Source of the DNA: BQJD01 sp965652415
GTDB taxonomy: Bacteria > Pseudomonadota > Gammaproteobacteria > Arenicellales > CAJQKF01
Length of the DNA: 5,736 bases
Assembly (NCBI GenBank): GCA_965652415.1
Contig: CBFGVH010000162.1
Location: 1 to 5,736 of the forward strand
Direction: 5' to 3'
Notes under the pieces: generated by a model
The model's database searches: none
Told to the model about the DNA's origin: nothing
What the model saw: the letters and a program-made list of their open reading frames with translations, nothing else
Shown: one piece after another, positions 1-5,736 of the stretch
Layout: every line of letters begins with the position of its first letter
Numbering within the stretch: position 1 is the stretch's first letter
Program-made: the position numbers and the translations under genes

Positions 1-63
1 CTTTGTTTGGCGTCGTGCCCGCCGATGCAATCGCCTGCAGGCTTACCTCCTACAGCGGTTTCG
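1..63 (-). repeat. REP/BIME repeat unit, left copy, reaching the window edge
   Basis: Left copy of an imperfect 63-bp direct repeat whose other copy is at 117-179 (offset 116 bp, 4 mismatches, at 4, 26, 56 and 59). Read on the minus strand it contains a REP-type element at 54 to 30: head TGTAGGAG (54-47), four bases, the palindrome GCCTGCAGGC (42-33), then GAT. Beyond it is a small hairpin, GCGTCG (10-15) with CGATGC (23-28). Relative to copy 2 its single change (C to T at 26) is kept as a G-T wobble on the plus strand. Base 1 is also the first base of similarity to the other copy, so the unit probably continues outside the window. Such REPs are non-coding and are thought to be dispersed by REP-associated tyrosine transposases (RAYT). 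No transposase is present here. Confidence 0.75.
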
Positions 64-90
64 TTTCGCTACGGGGCCGGGGCATGGCAC

Positions 91-115
91 TGTAGGAGCC
101 GGCCTTGCCGGCGAT
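91..115 (+). repeat. REP element in opposite orientation, between the direct repeats
   Basis: The plus strand has the head TGTAGGAG (91-98), overlapping a perfect hairpin GCCGGC (98-103), loop CTT (104-106), GCCGGC (107-112), followed by GAT (113-115). The head-hairpin-GAT layout matches the minus-oriented REPs at 54-30 and 170-146, with a different stem sequence. Together with the REP at 170-146 it forms a facing inverted pair (TGTAGGAG at 91 and CTCCTACA at 163-170), the arrangement called a BIME. The family assignment rests on resemblance to gammaproteobacterial REPs recalled from memory. The repeat structure itself is directly visible. Confidence 0.75.
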
Positions 116-116
116 C

Positions 117-179
117 CTTCGTTTGGCGTCGTGCCCGCCGACGCAATCGCCTGCAGGCTTACCTCCTACAGTGGCTTCG
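117..179 (-). repeat. REP/BIME repeat unit, right copy, overlapping the cueR 3' end
   Basis: Right copy of the 63-bp direct repeat (59 of 63 bases identical to 1-63). The minus-strand REP is at 170 to 146: TGTAGGAG (170-163), GTAA, palindrome GCCTGCAGGC (158-149), GAT. A perfect 6-bp hairpin, GCGTCG (126-131) with CGACGC (139-144) and a 7-base loop, follows. The cueR stop codon (TAG, 168-166) lies inside the TGTAGGAG head, and the last cueR codons (to 179) also fall in the repeated segment. Because its hairpins begin right at the stop, this cluster probably forms the 3' end of the copper transcript. No U-run typical of a Rho-independent terminator is seen. Confidence 0.75.
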
Positions 180-636
180 ATTCCGCGTCCGTATCTTGCC
201 CGCCGCGCTCCCCTTCTCCCCCCAGCGAGTCGAGGATCGGGCAATCGGGGCGGTGATCGCCGGAGCATGCCTCGATGAGGCTGTCGAGGGTTTCCTTGAG
301 CCGGTTCAGCTCCTCGATGCGCCGTTCGATGTCGTTGACGCGCTGCAGGGCGAGGCGCTTGACGTCGGCGCTCGCGCGATGGCGGTCCTGGTAAAGCGAG
401 ACGAGGCTGCGGCATTCATCGAGCGAGAAACCCAGGTTGCGCGCCCGCTGGACGAAGGCGAGCAGGCGCACCTCCCGCTCGGTGTAGACGCGGTACCCGT
501 TGCCCCTGCGATGGGCGCGGATCAGGCCGGCGTCGTCGTAGTAGCGCACGGTCTTGACCGGCAGGTCCGATGCCAGCGCGGCCTCGCCGACGGTGTACTC
601 GCCGGCCGGAATGCTCCAGCTAGACGCGGACTGCAT
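166..636 (-). CDS. cueR: CueR-type copper-responsive MerR-family transcriptional regulator
   Basis: 156-residue cytoplasmic sensor that binds Cu(I), Ag(I) or Au(I) and activates copper-efflux promoters by distorting an over-long promoter spacer. Visible elements: N-terminal winged helix-turn-helix with TVGEAA at 15-20 and VRYYDDAGLI at 30-39; the GYRVYTEREVRLL stretch typical of MerR proteins at 48-59; a long dimerisation helix around 90-121; and the metal loop with Cys124 and Cys132 in CSGDHRPDC, followed by PILDSL. Ser89 in SADVK corresponds to the Ser77 that excludes divalent metals in E. coli CueR. These features separate it from Zn, Hg or Pb sensors of the family. The start is the only ATG available before the HTH and gives about 12 residues more than E. 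coli CueR at the N-terminus. The E. coli CCHH-type tail is missing; the protein instead ends in a polar tail whose last codons lie in a REP element. The gene overlaps the copA stop by 17 nt, so it is translated from the copA message and is probably autoregulated. Confidence 0.93.
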   Translation of the reverse strand: MQSASSWSIPAGEYTVGEAALASDLPVKTVRYYDDAGLIRAHRRGNGYRVYTEREVRLLAFVQRARNLGFSLDECRSLVSLYQDRHRASADVKRLALQRVNDIERRIEELNRLKETLDSLIEACSGDHRPDCPILDSLGGEGERGGQDTDAESKPL

Positions 637-3124
637 CGGTCTCCTCCCGGCGCCGCCAGCGCCTGAGCAGCAGTGAATTCGACACCACGCTGACCGAGCT
701 CATCGCCATGGCCGCGCCGGCGATGGCGGGACTCAGGTAGCCCATGGCGGCGAACGGAATGGCGATCACGTTGTAGACGAACGCCCAGAACAGGTTCTGC
801 CGCACCTTGCGCCGGGTCGCTGCGAGCAGCGCGAATGTGTCCGCCACCAGCGCGAGATCCGCACGCATCAGGATGACGTCCGCGCTGTGCCTGGCGATGT
901 CGGTGCCGCTGCCCATGGCGATGCCGACGTCGGCCTCGGCGAGCGCCGGCGCGTCGTTGATGCCGTCGCCGACCATGGCGACCACTTGGCCCGCCGCGCG
1001 GCGATCGGCAATCCAGGCGATCTTGTCTTCCGGGGCCAGGGCGGCCTCGAAGCGGTCGATGCCCACCTCGGCGGCGATCCGCCCGGCCACCGCCGCATTG
1101 TCGCCGGTCAGCATCACCGTCTCGATCCCTCCCCTTCGCAGCGCCCGGATCGCGTCGGCCGCCCCGTCGCGCGGCTTGTCGACGAAGTCCACCGCCGCGA
1201 CGACGGCGCCGTCGACGGCCACGTAGCTGCGCGTCGTCCCGGTTCCGGCGACCAGGCCGGCTGCAGAACCCGCCACGTCGACCCCCTCCTCGACCAGGAG
1301 TCGCTCGTTGCCGACGAGGACCTTCCTGCCGTCGACCGTCGCACCCACGCCGCGTCCGGGCCGGTTGCGAAAATCGGTCGCATCCGCGATTCGGACACCC
1401 GCATCGCGGGCATGGCGCACCAGCGCGCGGGCATAGGGATGCTCGCTCGCCGCGAGTGCCGACGCCGCAAGCGCCAGCAACTCGTTCTTGTCTTCGCCGG
1501 CCGCAGACGCGAAGCGCTCCACCCGCGGATCGCCTTCGGTGAGGGTGCCGGTCTTGTCGAAGGCGACGACGGTGACGCGGGCGGCATGTTCGAGCGTGGC
1601 GACGTCGCGCACCAGGATGCCGTTACGCGCCGCCACGCCGAGACCGGTCACCAGGGCCGTCGGCGTCGCCAGGCCGAGCGCGCAGGGACAGGCGATCACC
1701 ACCACCGCCACCGCCGCCGTGAGCGCGGCCTCGAGCGAGCCGCCGAGCGCCATCCAGGTGATGAACGTGAGCGCACTGGCGGCCAGCGCCGCCGGCACGA
1801 ATACCGCGCTGACCCGGTCCACCAGCCGCTGGATACCCGCCTTGCCGCCCTGCGCGGTTTCAACGAGCGCGACGATCTTCGCCAGCGTGCTGTCCTCTCC
1901 GGCGGCCGTTACGGTCATCGTGATGGTGCCGGAACCGTTCAGCGCCCCGCCGGTCACGTGATCGCCGGCCTGTACCGGCACCGGCACGCTCTCGCCGGTG
2001 ATCATGGACAGGTCGACGTCGCTGGCGCCGCCGTCGACGTCTCCGTCGGCGGGGATGTTCTCCCCCGGCAGTACCCGCAGGCGGTCGCCGACCTCGATCC
2101 GCTCGATCGGCACTTCGACCTCGTCGTCGCCTTCGATGCGCCTTGCCATCCTCGGCCGCAATTGCATCAAGGCCATGACCGCGTCCGTGGTCGCGCCGCG
2201 GGCGCGCTCCTCCAGCCACTTGCCGAGCATCACCAGCGTGACGACCATGGCCGCGGCCTCGAAGTACAGGTCGTGGCCGTGGGGCGCGAACAGCCACGCG
2301 TACATGCTGTAGCCGTAGGCGGCACCTGTGCCCGCCACGACCAGGGTGTCCATGTTGGCGCTGCCACCGCGAAGCGCCCTCGCCGCGCTCGCGAAGAACC
2401 GTCCGCCGACGACGAACAGCACCACCGTCGCCAGCACCCATTCGAGCCACGGCGGCATGAACATGCCGCGCCCCGCCGCCATGGAGATCATCTGCGCCAG
2501 GAACGGCAGGCTCAGCACGATACCCAGCGTCACCAGCATGCGCGTTCGGCGCTCGGCCCTGGCCGACTCGGCACGGAGCGCCTGCTCCTGTTCCATGCGC
2601 AGGGTGAACCGGTCGACGTGCGGCCGCGCCTTGTAGCCGCGCTTCTCGATGGCGGCGACGATGTCGCCATCGTCGATGCCGCTGTCGGCAACGACGACCC
2701 GCGCCCGCTGCGGGGCGAGGCTGACGCTGGCCTCGATGACGCCCTCGATCCCCGCCACCGCCTTCTCCACGCCGCGAACGCAACCGGCGCAGTGCATGCC
2801 CTCGATATCGTACTCGCGGGTCTCGCCCCTGACCTTGAAGCCCGCCTTCGCGGTCTCCTCGAGGACGCGCGCCGTCGGCGAGGCGCCGTCGTCGAAGGTG
2901 ATGTCGGCCCGGGCCAGCGGGAAGCTGACGTCAGCCGCCTCGACGCCGTCGATTGCGGCGAGAGTCTTTTGCAGCCGCGCGGCACAGCCGGCACAGTGCA
3001 TGCCCTCGATTCGCAGGCGCGCACGCCGCCCTTCGGCGTCGCCCCTGGCGGCGGGTACCACGGCAGGGGGCGGGGCGTCTTCGGTTATGATCTCACAGGC
3101 ATCGGCCACGATAATATTCCGCAA
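620..3124 (-). CDS. copA: Cu(I)-exporting P1B-1-type ATPase CopA
   Basis: Inner-membrane pump that uses ATP to move Cu(I) (and Ag(I)) out of the cytoplasm. 834 residues from the longest start, the usual size for a CopA with two metal-binding domains. Order: two heavy-metal-associated domains, each with GMHCAGC (Cys44/Cys47 and Cys112/Cys115, 68 residues apart); membrane segments starting near 195; actuator-domain TGES at 376-379; the ion-path motif CPC at 479-481 in a hydrophobic helix; phosphorylation motif DKTGT with Asp523; the nucleotide-binding HP at 562-563; GDGIND at 719-724; then the last two membrane helices with YN at 784-785 and Met806/Ser810 (MxxxS). CPC, YN and MxxxS together specify the Cu(I)-class P1B-1 rather than Zn/Cd/Pb pumps. 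The start is uncertain: TTG at 3124 is the longest option and has only GGGAAG 19 bases upstream, GTG at 3109 has a weak GCGGA 8 bases upstream, and GTG at 3061 has no visible site. An in-frame TGA at 3157-3155 excludes longer versions. Transcribed from the CueR-type promoter at 3212-3242, with cueR overlapping its 3' end. Confidence 0.96.
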   Translation of the reverse strand: MRNIIVADACEIITEDAPPPAVVPAARGDAEGRRARLRIEGMHCAGCAARLQKTLAAIDGVEAADVSFPLARADITFDDGASPTARVLEETAKAGFKVRGETREYDIEGMHCAGCVRGVEKAVAGIEGVIEASVSLAPQRARVVVADSGIDDGDIVAAIEKRGYKARPHVDRFTLRMEQEQALRAESARAERRTRMLVTLGIVLSLPFLAQMISMAAGRGMFMPPWLEWVLATVVLFVVGGRFFASAARALRGGSANMDTLVVAGTGAAYGYSMYAWLFAPHGHDLYFEAAAMVVTLVMLGKWLEERARGATTDAVMALMQLRPRMARRIEGDDEVEVPIERIEVGDRLRVLPGENIPADGDVDGGASDVDLSMITGESVPVPVQAGDHVTGGALNGSGTITMTVTAAGEDSTLAKIVALVETAQGGKAGIQRLVDRVSAVFVPAALAASALTFITWMALGGSLEAALTAAVAVVVIACPCALGLATPTALVTGLGVAARNGILVRDVATLEHAARVTVVAFDKTGTLTEGDPRVERFASAAGEDKNELLALAASALAASEHPYARALVRHARDAGVRIADATDFRNRPGRGVGATVDGRKVLVGNERLLVEEGVDVAGSAAGLVAGTGTTRSYVAVDGAVVAAVDFVDKPRDGAADAIRALRRGGIETVMLTGDNAAVAGRIAAEVGIDRFEAALAPEDKIAWIADRRAAGQVVAMVGDGINDAPALAEADVGIAMGSGTDIARHSADVILMRADLALVADTFALLAATRRKVRQNLFWAFVYNVIAIPFAAMGYLSPAIAGAAMAMSSVSVVSNSLLLRRWRRREETDAVRV
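643..647 (-). promoter_or_regulatory. Strong ribosome binding site of cueR, inside the copA 3' end
   Basis: On the minus strand GGGAGGAG precedes the ATG at 636, with the GGAGG core 6 bases upstream. It lies within copA codons near the C-terminus (the arginine-rich end). It fixes the cueR start at 636 and allows cueR to be translated efficiently, independently of or coupled to copA termination at 620. Confidence 0.8.
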
Positions 3125-3150
3125 ATTCAGATAGTTGTAAAAACTTCCCA

Positions 3151-3200
3151 GAAATCATCTGATATCACGACAACCCGAATCGGTCCGTATCGATGATTCC
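3151..3200 (-). other. Potential stem-loop in the copA leader
   Basis: In the minus-strand leader, GGAATCATC (3200-3192) can pair with GATGATTTC (3159-3151): 9 pairs including one G-U, enclosing a 32-base loop that itself contains a small CCG-ATT-CGG hairpin. The stem begins only a few bases after the transcription start predicted from the -10 box (about 3205) and ends just before the GGGAAG at 3149-3144. A 5'-proximal stem of this kind could stabilise the mRNA or limit access to the copA start. This is inferred from base pairing alone. It does not match any riboswitch or attenuator class I recognise. Confidence 0.35.
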
Positions 3201-3211
3201 TGCGTTTGGCA

Positions 3212-3242
3212 AGTATCAACCTTCCAGCAACTGGAATGTCAA
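3212..3242 (-). promoter_or_regulatory. CueR-controlled copA promoter with a 19-bp spacer
   Basis: On the minus strand: -35 TTGACA (3242-3237), a spacer of exactly 19 bp (3236-3218), and -10 GATACT (3217-3212). MerR-family activator promoters have 19-20 bp spacers instead of the usual 17, so that RNA polymerase needs the regulator to untwist the DNA. The -35 hexamer is a consensus match and GATACT matches TATAAT at 4 of 6 positions. The whole element closely resembles the E. coli copA promoter as remembered. Transcription should start near 3205, giving a leader of roughly 80-95 nt before copA. It drives copA and, by overlap, cueR. Confidence 0.9.
3219..3239 (-). promoter_or_regulatory. CueR operator dyad within the copA promoter spacer
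   Basis: Minus-strand half-sites ACATTCCAG (3239-3231) and CTGGAAGGT (3227-3219) are separated by TTG. Eight of ten positions are symmetric about base 3229; the mismatches are at 3221/3237 and 3228/3230. The dyad sits between -35 and -10, overlapping the end of the -35, as for CueR and other MerR-type activators. The right half CTGGAAGGT is the same as I recall for the E. coli copA site. The cueR product encoded about 2.6 kb downstream is the obvious ligand. Confidence 0.87.
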
Positions 3243-3290
3243 TACCCCTGAACGGAATATTTCAAGGCCTCGGGAGGGCGGCTCGACAAA

Positions 3291-5736
3291 TCAATTGGCG
3301 AGCCCGGGACGCTGCACCCCGCCGCGGGGCCGGCGAGCACCGGACGGTGCGCAAAGCAGGCGCTCGCGCACCCGCCATGCCGTGGCCTCGTCGAGTTCGC
3401 ACAGCAGCCGCACGCCGTCGTCGTCGCGAAGCGCCACGGGGACACCATTGCGAAACAGGATGCTGCGGTTGCCCGGGATCCGCTCTCCCGGCAGGATCAC
3501 CCCGGTGACATTCAGCGGATCGGCGGCGTGGATCGCCACCAGGCTCTCCCCTGCTTCGGTATGACGGTGGCGACGCAATGCCTCCACCGCCTCGGGTAGC
3601 GCGAACTGCTCGCCGGTGAACGCCGCCACGAAGCGCCCGCCCCGCACCTCGCCCCGGGCCTCCAGCCGGCGCAGCATGAAGAGCAGATCCCGCCAGGGCG
3701 GCAGGCCCGGCTCCAGGCCCGCCACCGCCCGGCATAACACGCCGTAGCGGTGCAGCAACGCGTCGCACAAGTAGGTGAGACGCTCGTCCCGCGAAGCAAT
3801 GTCCGGCGTCAACGGTCGCTCGCCGGACCCGGTGAGGCTCCAGCGGCCGGACTGCTCGATGCGGTTGGACGACAGGCGCCGGCTGCGCCGTTGCAGTACC
3901 CGTCCGGGACTTCGCCGCCGCGACTCGGGAACCAGCAGGCCGCGAAGCCCGTTGAACGCGTCGCAGGTCACGCGACCGCCCGCTACCAGTTCGGCCAGTG
4001 CGGCTTCGAGCTGGGTGGCGAGCATGCCGGTGGCCACCCTCAACTCGTCATAGAAACTCGGACCGCCACGCTCGAGCACGGCGAGCACGCGCGCGGCTGC
4101 GCCGGACAGTCCCGCTTCTTCATCCGGCACTTGGTCGGGCATCCAGAATGCCTGCGCGTCGCGGGCATAGAAGGCCACCGGTACCGCCCCCACCGAGCGG
4201 CCGTCGGCGCGCCGCGAGGGGTCGCGCCGCGGACGGCCGTGGCCGCGCCGCCACAGGAACCGCCCCGACAGCGCCACCTGGTCCAGCAGCGCAGGGTGAT
4301 AGCCGTACACCCGCGCCGGCAGTATCTCGCCTTCCCAGCGCTTCAGCGGCGCCGCGAAGCCCTCGAGCTGGCTGATCACCTCGACCACGCCGTCGGGGCC
4401 CTCCACCCGGCTCGACGGCGTCACGTGCTGCCAGTCGAAAAGGAACCGCATCCATGCCGCGAGGTCGACGGGTTCCACCCGCGAGCGCAGCGTCTTCAGC
4501 GTGTAGCGGTGGATGCGCGCCAGCAACCGACGGTCGCACCACTGTTCCTCGTTCACGCCCGGATCGAAGCGGCCGGCAATGGCGAAGCCTTCCTGGCGCA
4601 GGCGCTCCAGGGCGGCGGCCATCCTCGCGTCCGCAAGTCCAAGCGCCGCCGCCAGGTCGGGCGCCGACACCGGGCCGAGGATCTCCAGGCGGCTCCGCGC
4701 GAGCGACGCCAGGGCCTGCTCGGCGTCGGCGCTCGGTGCACCGTCCTGCCAGCCGGCCGCCTCGATCACCGGGTCCATGACCGCTTCGGGCAGCGCCACT
4801 CTGAACTCGGCCAGCCGCTCCGCCGCGCACCAGGCTTCCATCCCGGGACCGGCCATCCGCGTGGCCCGTCCCGCCGCCGCAAGCTCCACCAACCAGCCTG
4901 CCCAGGCGGCCCCGCCTGATCGCACCTCGCCCGCGGTCAGGAAACCGCCGCACACGAGCGCGTCGTGCATCTCGTCGGCGCCGGCCGGTGCCGGCCAGGC
5001 CTCGCGGCGCACCTCGGCGACGGCGCCCGCGTCGAGCCTCGTGTAGTCGCGCGGCTCGTCGTCTCTTCGAGCCGCTGCACGGCCCTGCACGGCCAGCGTG
5101 CGCCGCTCCTCGGCCGGGGCGTCGTCGAGGAACGCGTAGGGCCTGGCGCTGATGATCTCCTCGGCCAGCGGCGAGGGCGCAACGAGGTCCTTGCCGACCC
5201 ACCGAACGGCGCCGCTGTCGAGGCCCGCGAGCAGCCGCTCGAGCCCCTCGATGTCCATGACGTCGTGGAGGCAGTCGGCGATGGCCTGGTTGACCAGCGG
5301 ATGATCGGGCACCTCGCGATCGCCGCGGATGTTCTCCACGCAGGCGAGCTGGTCGGGAAAGACCACCGCCACCAGGTCCTCGGCATCTGAGCGCTGGAAC
5401 TGGGCCGGCACCTTGCGGCCGCCCTGGAAACGCTTGACCGCGAGCGCGATGTTGGCTACCCAGCGCCAGTGAGTGGGAAACACCGGCGCGTCGAGCAGCG
5501 CCTGCACCAGCACCTCGCGCACGCTCGCCGCGGACAGGTAGCGGGCCACCTCGTCGAGGTCGAAGCTGTGCGTGGCGCCGAGTGACAGCACCACGGAGTC
5601 CTCCAGCGCCGCCGCCTGCAGCTCGAAGTTGAACCGGCGGCAGAAGCGCTTGCGCAGCGCCAGGCCAAAGGCACGGTTCACCCGCGAGCCGAACGGAGAG
5701 TGGATCACGAGGTGCATGTCGCCGGCATCGTCGAAG
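3291..5736 (-). CDS. lhr: Lhr-type large helicase-related protein, C-terminal part (5' end outside window)
   Basis: C-terminal portion of a long superfamily-2 helicase related to Lhr, a 3'-to-5' DNA/RNA-DNA helicase linked to DNA repair in bacteria. The reading frame is open to the right edge (FDDAGD precedes the first visible Met at 5717), so that Met is internal. Residues are counted from it. Residues 1-200 match the DEAD/H-associated region that follows the two RecA domains: HLVIHSPFGSRVNRAFGLAL at 2-21, FPDQLACVEN near 120-129, DHPLVNQAIADCLHDVMD near 138-155, and the closing PSPLAEEIISARPYAFLDDA at 181-200. The remainder (about 225-808) resembles the Lhr C-terminal domain of stacked winged-helix modules: RRLLARIHRYTL at 396-407, the FDWQHVTPSSR stretch near 427-437, and a C-terminal GEQFALPEA...ADPLNVTGV segment near 702-740. 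With the missing helicase core of some 700 residues the whole protein would approach 1,500, like E. coli Lhr (about 1,540). The TGA stop is at 3293-3291. Helicase motifs I-VI cannot be inspected here. No internal break or frameshift is seen. Confidence 0.93.
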   Translation of the reverse strand, partial: FDDAGDMHLVIHSPFGSRVNRAFGLALRKRFCRRFNFELQAAALEDSVVLSLGATHSFDLDEVARYLSAASVREVLVQALLDAPVFPTHWRWVANIALAVKRFQGGRKVPAQFQRSDAEDLVAVVFPDQLACVENIRGDREVPDHPLVNQAIADCLHDVMDIEGLERLLAGLDSGAVRWVGKDLVAPSPLAEEIISARPYAFLDDAPAEERRTLAVQGRAAARRDDEPRDYTRLDAGAVAEVRREAWPAPAGADEMHDALVCGGFLTAGEVRSGGAAWAGWLVELAAAGRATRMAGPGMEAWCAAERLAEFRVALPEAVMDPVIEAAGWQDGAPSADAEQALASLARSRLEILGPVSAPDLAAALGLADARMAAALERLRQEGFAIAGRFDPGVNEEQWCDRRLLARIHRYTLKTLRSRVEPVDLAAWMRFLFDWQHVTPSSRVEGPDGVVEVISQLEGFAAPLKRWEGEILPARVYGYHPALLDQVALSGRFLWRRGHGRPRRDPSRRADGRSVGAVPVAFYARDAQAFWMPDQVPDEEAGLSGAAARVLAVLERGGPSFYDELRVATGMLATQLEAALAELVAGGRVTCDAFNGLRGLLVPESRRRSPGRVLQRRSRRLSSNRIEQSGRWSLTGSGERPLTPDIASRDERLTYLCDALLHRYGVLCRAVAGLEPGLPPWRDLLFMLRRLEARGEVRGGRFVAAFTGEQFALPEAVEALRRHRHTEAGESLVAIHAADPLNVTGVILPGERIPGNRSILFRNGVPVALRDDDGVRLLCELDEATAWRVRERLLCAPSGARRPRGGVQRPGLAN

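Noticed and set aside
1..179. CRISPR-like direct repeats at the left edge
   Set aside because: Only two copies of a 63-bp imperfect repeat at 116-bp spacing, with an inverted REP between them. This fits a BIME, not short identical repeats with unique spacers, and no cas gene is visible.
50..415. Minus-strand frame of 121 codons running from cueR into the repeats
   Set aside because: Out of frame with cueR and low-complexity basic. Its end (KPL-stop) comes from the left repeat copy and only mirrors the end of cueR.
7..666. Plus-strand frame of 219 codons opposite cueR and through the repeats
   Set aside because: Antisense to a clear cueR and starting within REP repeats. It has no recognisable domain.
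1860..2783. Minus-strand alternative frame of 307 codons within copA
   Set aside because: Overlaps the HMA, actuator and membrane regions of copA in another frame. The arginine- and glycine-rich translation is a GC-codon artefact.
2790..3010. A 17-bp exact repeat (2790-2806 and 2994-3010) inside copA
   Set aside because: Explained by the duplicated GMHCAGC metal-binding domains, 204 bp (68 codons) apart. It is not a mobile or regulatory repeat.
887..3196. Long plus-strand open frame (769 codons) opposite copA
   Set aside because: It lies antisense to an unmistakable copA. Its translation is rich in Arg, His, Gly and Asp with no recognisable domain, the typical mirror frame of a high-GC gene.
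3750..4919. Plus-strand open frame of 389 codons opposite lhr
   Set aside because: Antisense shadow of the conserved Lhr frame, with biased composition, no domain and no ribosome binding site of note.
3291..5736. Possibility that the lhr fragment is a stand-alone 808-residue protein starting at 5717
   Set aside because: The frame stays open to the window edge, and FDDAGD directly before this Met is part of the conserved Lhr sequence, so the Met is internal and the gene continues outside.
1..5736. A new defence or otherwise undescribed system
   Set aside because: All three genes belong to well-known families, the intervals are short, and no unrecognised gene remains. The unusual features are regulatory or repeat-related.

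Overview
The window is a high-GC (by eye about two thirds G+C), densely coding bacterial segment in which every gene supported by the sequence lies on the minus strand. Reading in the direction of transcription (right to left) it holds the C-terminal half to two thirds of an Lhr-type large helicase-related protein (5736 to 3291, N-terminal part outside the window), a short AT-richer control region (3290 to 3125), a copper-exporting P1B-type ATPase CopA (3124 to 620), the copper sensor CueR (636 to 166), and a REP/BIME-type repeat cluster (179 to 1). The REP heads (TGTAGGAG plus a GC-rich hairpin plus GAT), the copA promoter architecture and the protein families together suggest a GC-rich gammaproteobacterium (Pseudomonas- or Xanthomonadales-like). 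That placement is inference, and no species can be named from this window.

The centre of the window is a self-contained copper-efflux unit. CopA carries two GMHCAGC heavy-metal-associated domains, the TGES, CPC, DKTGT, HP and GDGIND motifs, and the YN and MxxxS membrane residues of Cu(I) pumps. CueR has the Cys-x7-Cys metal loop and the Ser of the SADVK segment that are typical of Cu(I)/Ag(I)/Au(I) sensors. Upstream of copA, at 3212-3242, is a textbook MerR-family promoter: TTGACA, a 19-bp spacer instead of about 17, and GATACT, with an inverted repeat centred in the spacer. It closely resembles the E. coli copA promoter as remembered. The cueR start codon lies inside the 3' end of copA (17-nt overlap) behind a strong ribosome binding site, so sensor and pump are almost certainly co-transcribed from the CueR-controlled promoter and the sensor is autoregulated.

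The leader between the predicted transcription start and copA can fold into a 9-bp stem. The copA start codon is not ATG and is uncertain (TTG at 3124 or GTG at 3109). The lhr stop is only 48 bp upstream of the copA -35 box and no convincing terminator lies between them, so lhr readthrough into copA is possible.

The left edge (1-179) holds an imperfect 63-bp direct repeat at a 116-bp interval, with an oppositely oriented REP between the copies. The rightmost copy provides the cueR stop codon, which suggests that a REP insertion shaped the end of the regulator and that its hairpins now end the copper operon. No undescribed system was found. The window is best read as ordinary chromosomal housekeeping and stress genes with a few notable local features.
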